This document shows, piece after piece, positions 5,480-6,162 of a stretch of DNA of 6,162 bases (position 1 is the first letter of the stretch; each line of letters opens with the position of its first letter). A program made the translations under genes and the position numbers. The stretch covers positions 1-6,162 of the forward strand of contig USOF01000082.1 in assembly GCA_900556285.1 (NCBI GenBank), given 5' to 3'. The stretch is from an uncultured Collinsella sp. GTDB taxonomy: Bacteria; Actinomycetota; Coriobacteriia; Coriobacteriales; Coriobacteriaceae. The notes beneath the pieces are model-generated. The model saw only the letters and a program-made list of their open reading frames with translations. It ran no database searches and had not been told where the DNA came from.

Positions 5480-5568
5480 TCGGTGAACGGTAGTTGATTA
5501 ATTTAAGGTTTTCCCAGCTAAAGGCTATTTTTTCCGAGCAATACAATAAGCTTGCAACCGTTCACCGA
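5480..5568. promoter_or_regulatory. Pair of inverted 12-bp sites in the divergent control region
   Basis: TCGGTGAACGGT (5480-5491) and ACCGTTCACCGA (5557-5568) are perfect inverted copies, 77 bp apart centre to centre. The second lies between the -35 and -10 of the + strand promoter at 5552-5579. They could be two operators bound by one looping regulator. Between them is an AT-rich stretch with no gene. Confidence 0.5.
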
Positions 5569-5579
5569 TTGGATATAAC
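5552..5579 (+). promoter_or_regulatory. Probable promoter of the + strand gene at 5653
   Basis: TTGCAA (5552-5557) and TATAAC (5574-5579) are spaced by 16 nt. The predicted transcript start is near 5586, giving a leader of about 65 nt. The site overlaps one 12-bp inverted copy and sits just before the palindrome at 5589-5606, which suggests repression. Confidence 0.5.
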
Positions 5580-5588
5580 ATATTGAAT

Positions 5589-5606
5589 ATATTGTTGTAA
5601 CAATAT
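5589..5606. promoter_or_regulatory. 18-bp palindrome at the + strand promoter start site
   Basis: ATATTGTT (5589-5596) and AACAATAT (5599-5606) form a perfect 8+2+8 palindrome just after the predicted transcription start. This is a typical repressor position. Its sequence is unrelated to the 24-bp palindrome at 5365-5388, so a different protein may bind. Confidence 0.5.
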
Positions 5607-5640
5607 TAGAGACAATGTCACAAGCCTGTCGTTCTAGTCA

Positions 5641-5647
5641 AAGGAAG
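5641..5647 (+). promoter_or_regulatory. Ribosome binding site of the + strand gene at 5653
   Basis: AAGGAAG lies 5 nt before the ATG at 5653 and supports this start. Confidence 0.7.
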
Positions 5648-5652
5648 TAACA

Positions 5653-6112
5653 ATGCCCAAACGATTACTGAACATGTCCGCATCCGATTTTGCCGCCACG
5701 TCACCCATGGATCTAAAGCAGGCAATTCTGGCTTCCGAGGGACGTACCATCATGGCGGAAAACGTACCCTCTTCCCAATTTCTCGGCGGCGTTACTAATG
5801 CAGAAATCGAACGTGCCGCAGGTGCCGACCTGCTTCTGTTTAACGCGCTCGATGTGTTCGATCCAGTTATTGCCGGTATTCCAGATGATCTCAATGAAAA
5901 CCCGGTCACTTGGGTGAAGCGAGCATGCGGAAGGCCCATTGGCGTCAATCTGGAGCCAGTTGATAACGAGGCAGAGATGTCTGAATCCCGTACGGAAATC
6001 CCCATGGGTCGTCGCGTCTCTCCCAAGACCTTAGAAAAGGCAAACGAACTCGGATTTGATTTTATTTGCCTCACAGGCAACCCTGGAACTGGCGTCTCCA
6101 ACGATGCAATCG
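5653..6112 (+). CDS. Partial DUF7916-like / 'PEP phosphonomutase-like' protein beside PTS genes (3' end missing)
   Basis: The first 153 residues of a protein, cut off where adapter sequence begins at 6113. The N-terminus reads MPKRLLNMSASDF, followed by LASEGRTIMAENV, VTNAEIERAAGADLLLFNALD, GRPIGVNLEPVD (about 99-110), and FICLTGNPGTGVSN near the end. I recall this pattern from a poorly characterised family found beside lactose/cellobiose-type PTS genes, labelled DUF7916, phosphonomutase-like or misannotated as hydrolase. Alternating strands and helices with glycine-rich ends suggest a TIM barrel, which is inference. No catalytic role is established to my knowledge. It is divergent from the EIICB gene across a shared control region, so joint control and a role in metabolism of the imported sugar are plausible. 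AAGGAAG and the upstream promoter support the start. The frame stays open into the adapter, so residues translated from 6113 onward are false. Confidence 0.75.
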
Positions 6113-6162
6113 CTGTCTCTTATACACATCTCCGAGCCCACGAGACTCCTGAGCATCTCGTA
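6113..6162 (+). other. Illumina Nextera adapter read-through (sequencing artefact)
   Basis: The window ends with the Nextera transposon mosaic end CTGTCTCTTATACACATCT (6113-6131). The read-2 linker CCGAGCCCACGAGAC (6132-6146) follows, then an 8-nt index TCCTGAGC (6147-6154) and ATCTCGTA (6155-6162), the beginning of the P7 primer region. Order and spacing match a library molecule read through its insert. In the frame of the upstream gene it translates to the database contaminant SYTHLRAHET. The true contig therefore ends at about 6112. Confidence 0.98.

Noticed and set aside
5634..6101. A 155-codon - strand frame at the right end
   Set aside because: It is the complement of the + strand gene at 5653, which has a ribosome site, promoter and recognisable motifs.
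6113..6162. Continuation of the last coding region
   Set aside because: The frame is open but the bases are adapter sequence, not genomic DNA.

Overview
The window looks like a chromosomal fragment from a high-GC Gram-positive gut bacterium. The Coriobacteriia, and Collinsella in particular, fit best: codons are GC-rich, lactose-type phosphotransferase (PTS) genes are abundant, and the intergenic spaces are rich in repeats. This placement comes from style and gene content, not from a marker gene. No rRNA, tRNA or cas gene is visible.

Left part (1-2204, + strand): the 3' end of a lactose-family PTS permease EIICB, then a complete lacG (6-phospho-beta-galactosidase), then a strong intrinsic terminator. 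Together they form the end of a lactose PTS operon: the permease imports and phosphorylates a beta-galactoside, and LacG hydrolyses the phosphorylated disaccharide. The EIIA subunit, the tagatose-6-phosphate genes and the start of the permease are not in the window.

Middle part (2205-3601): an accessory-looking stretch of lower GC. It holds three regularly spaced hairpin repeats (15-nt arms, 25-nt loops, about 80-nt period), a Phd/YefM-RelE/ParE toxin-antitoxin operon with its own promoter-operator, a dense cluster of TGACGCG-type motifs that includes a likely terminator, and a decayed piece of a DeoR-family sugar regulator on the - strand.

Right part (3532-6112): a second, complete lactose/cellobiose-family EIICB on the - strand with a terminator behind it. 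A roughly 350-bp AT-rich control region with several palindromes separates it from a divergent, incomplete + strand gene. That gene resembles the TIM-barrel-like proteins often found beside PTS genes (DUF7916 / 'PEP phosphonomutase-like'). The two EIIB domains in the window are about two-thirds identical by eye, so the permeases are paralogues.

The last 50 bases (6113-6162) are not biological. They match the Illumina Nextera read-through adapter (transposon end, linker, an 8-nt index and the start of the P7 primer site). The open frame of the last gene runs straight into it, so any predicted C-terminus there is an artefact.
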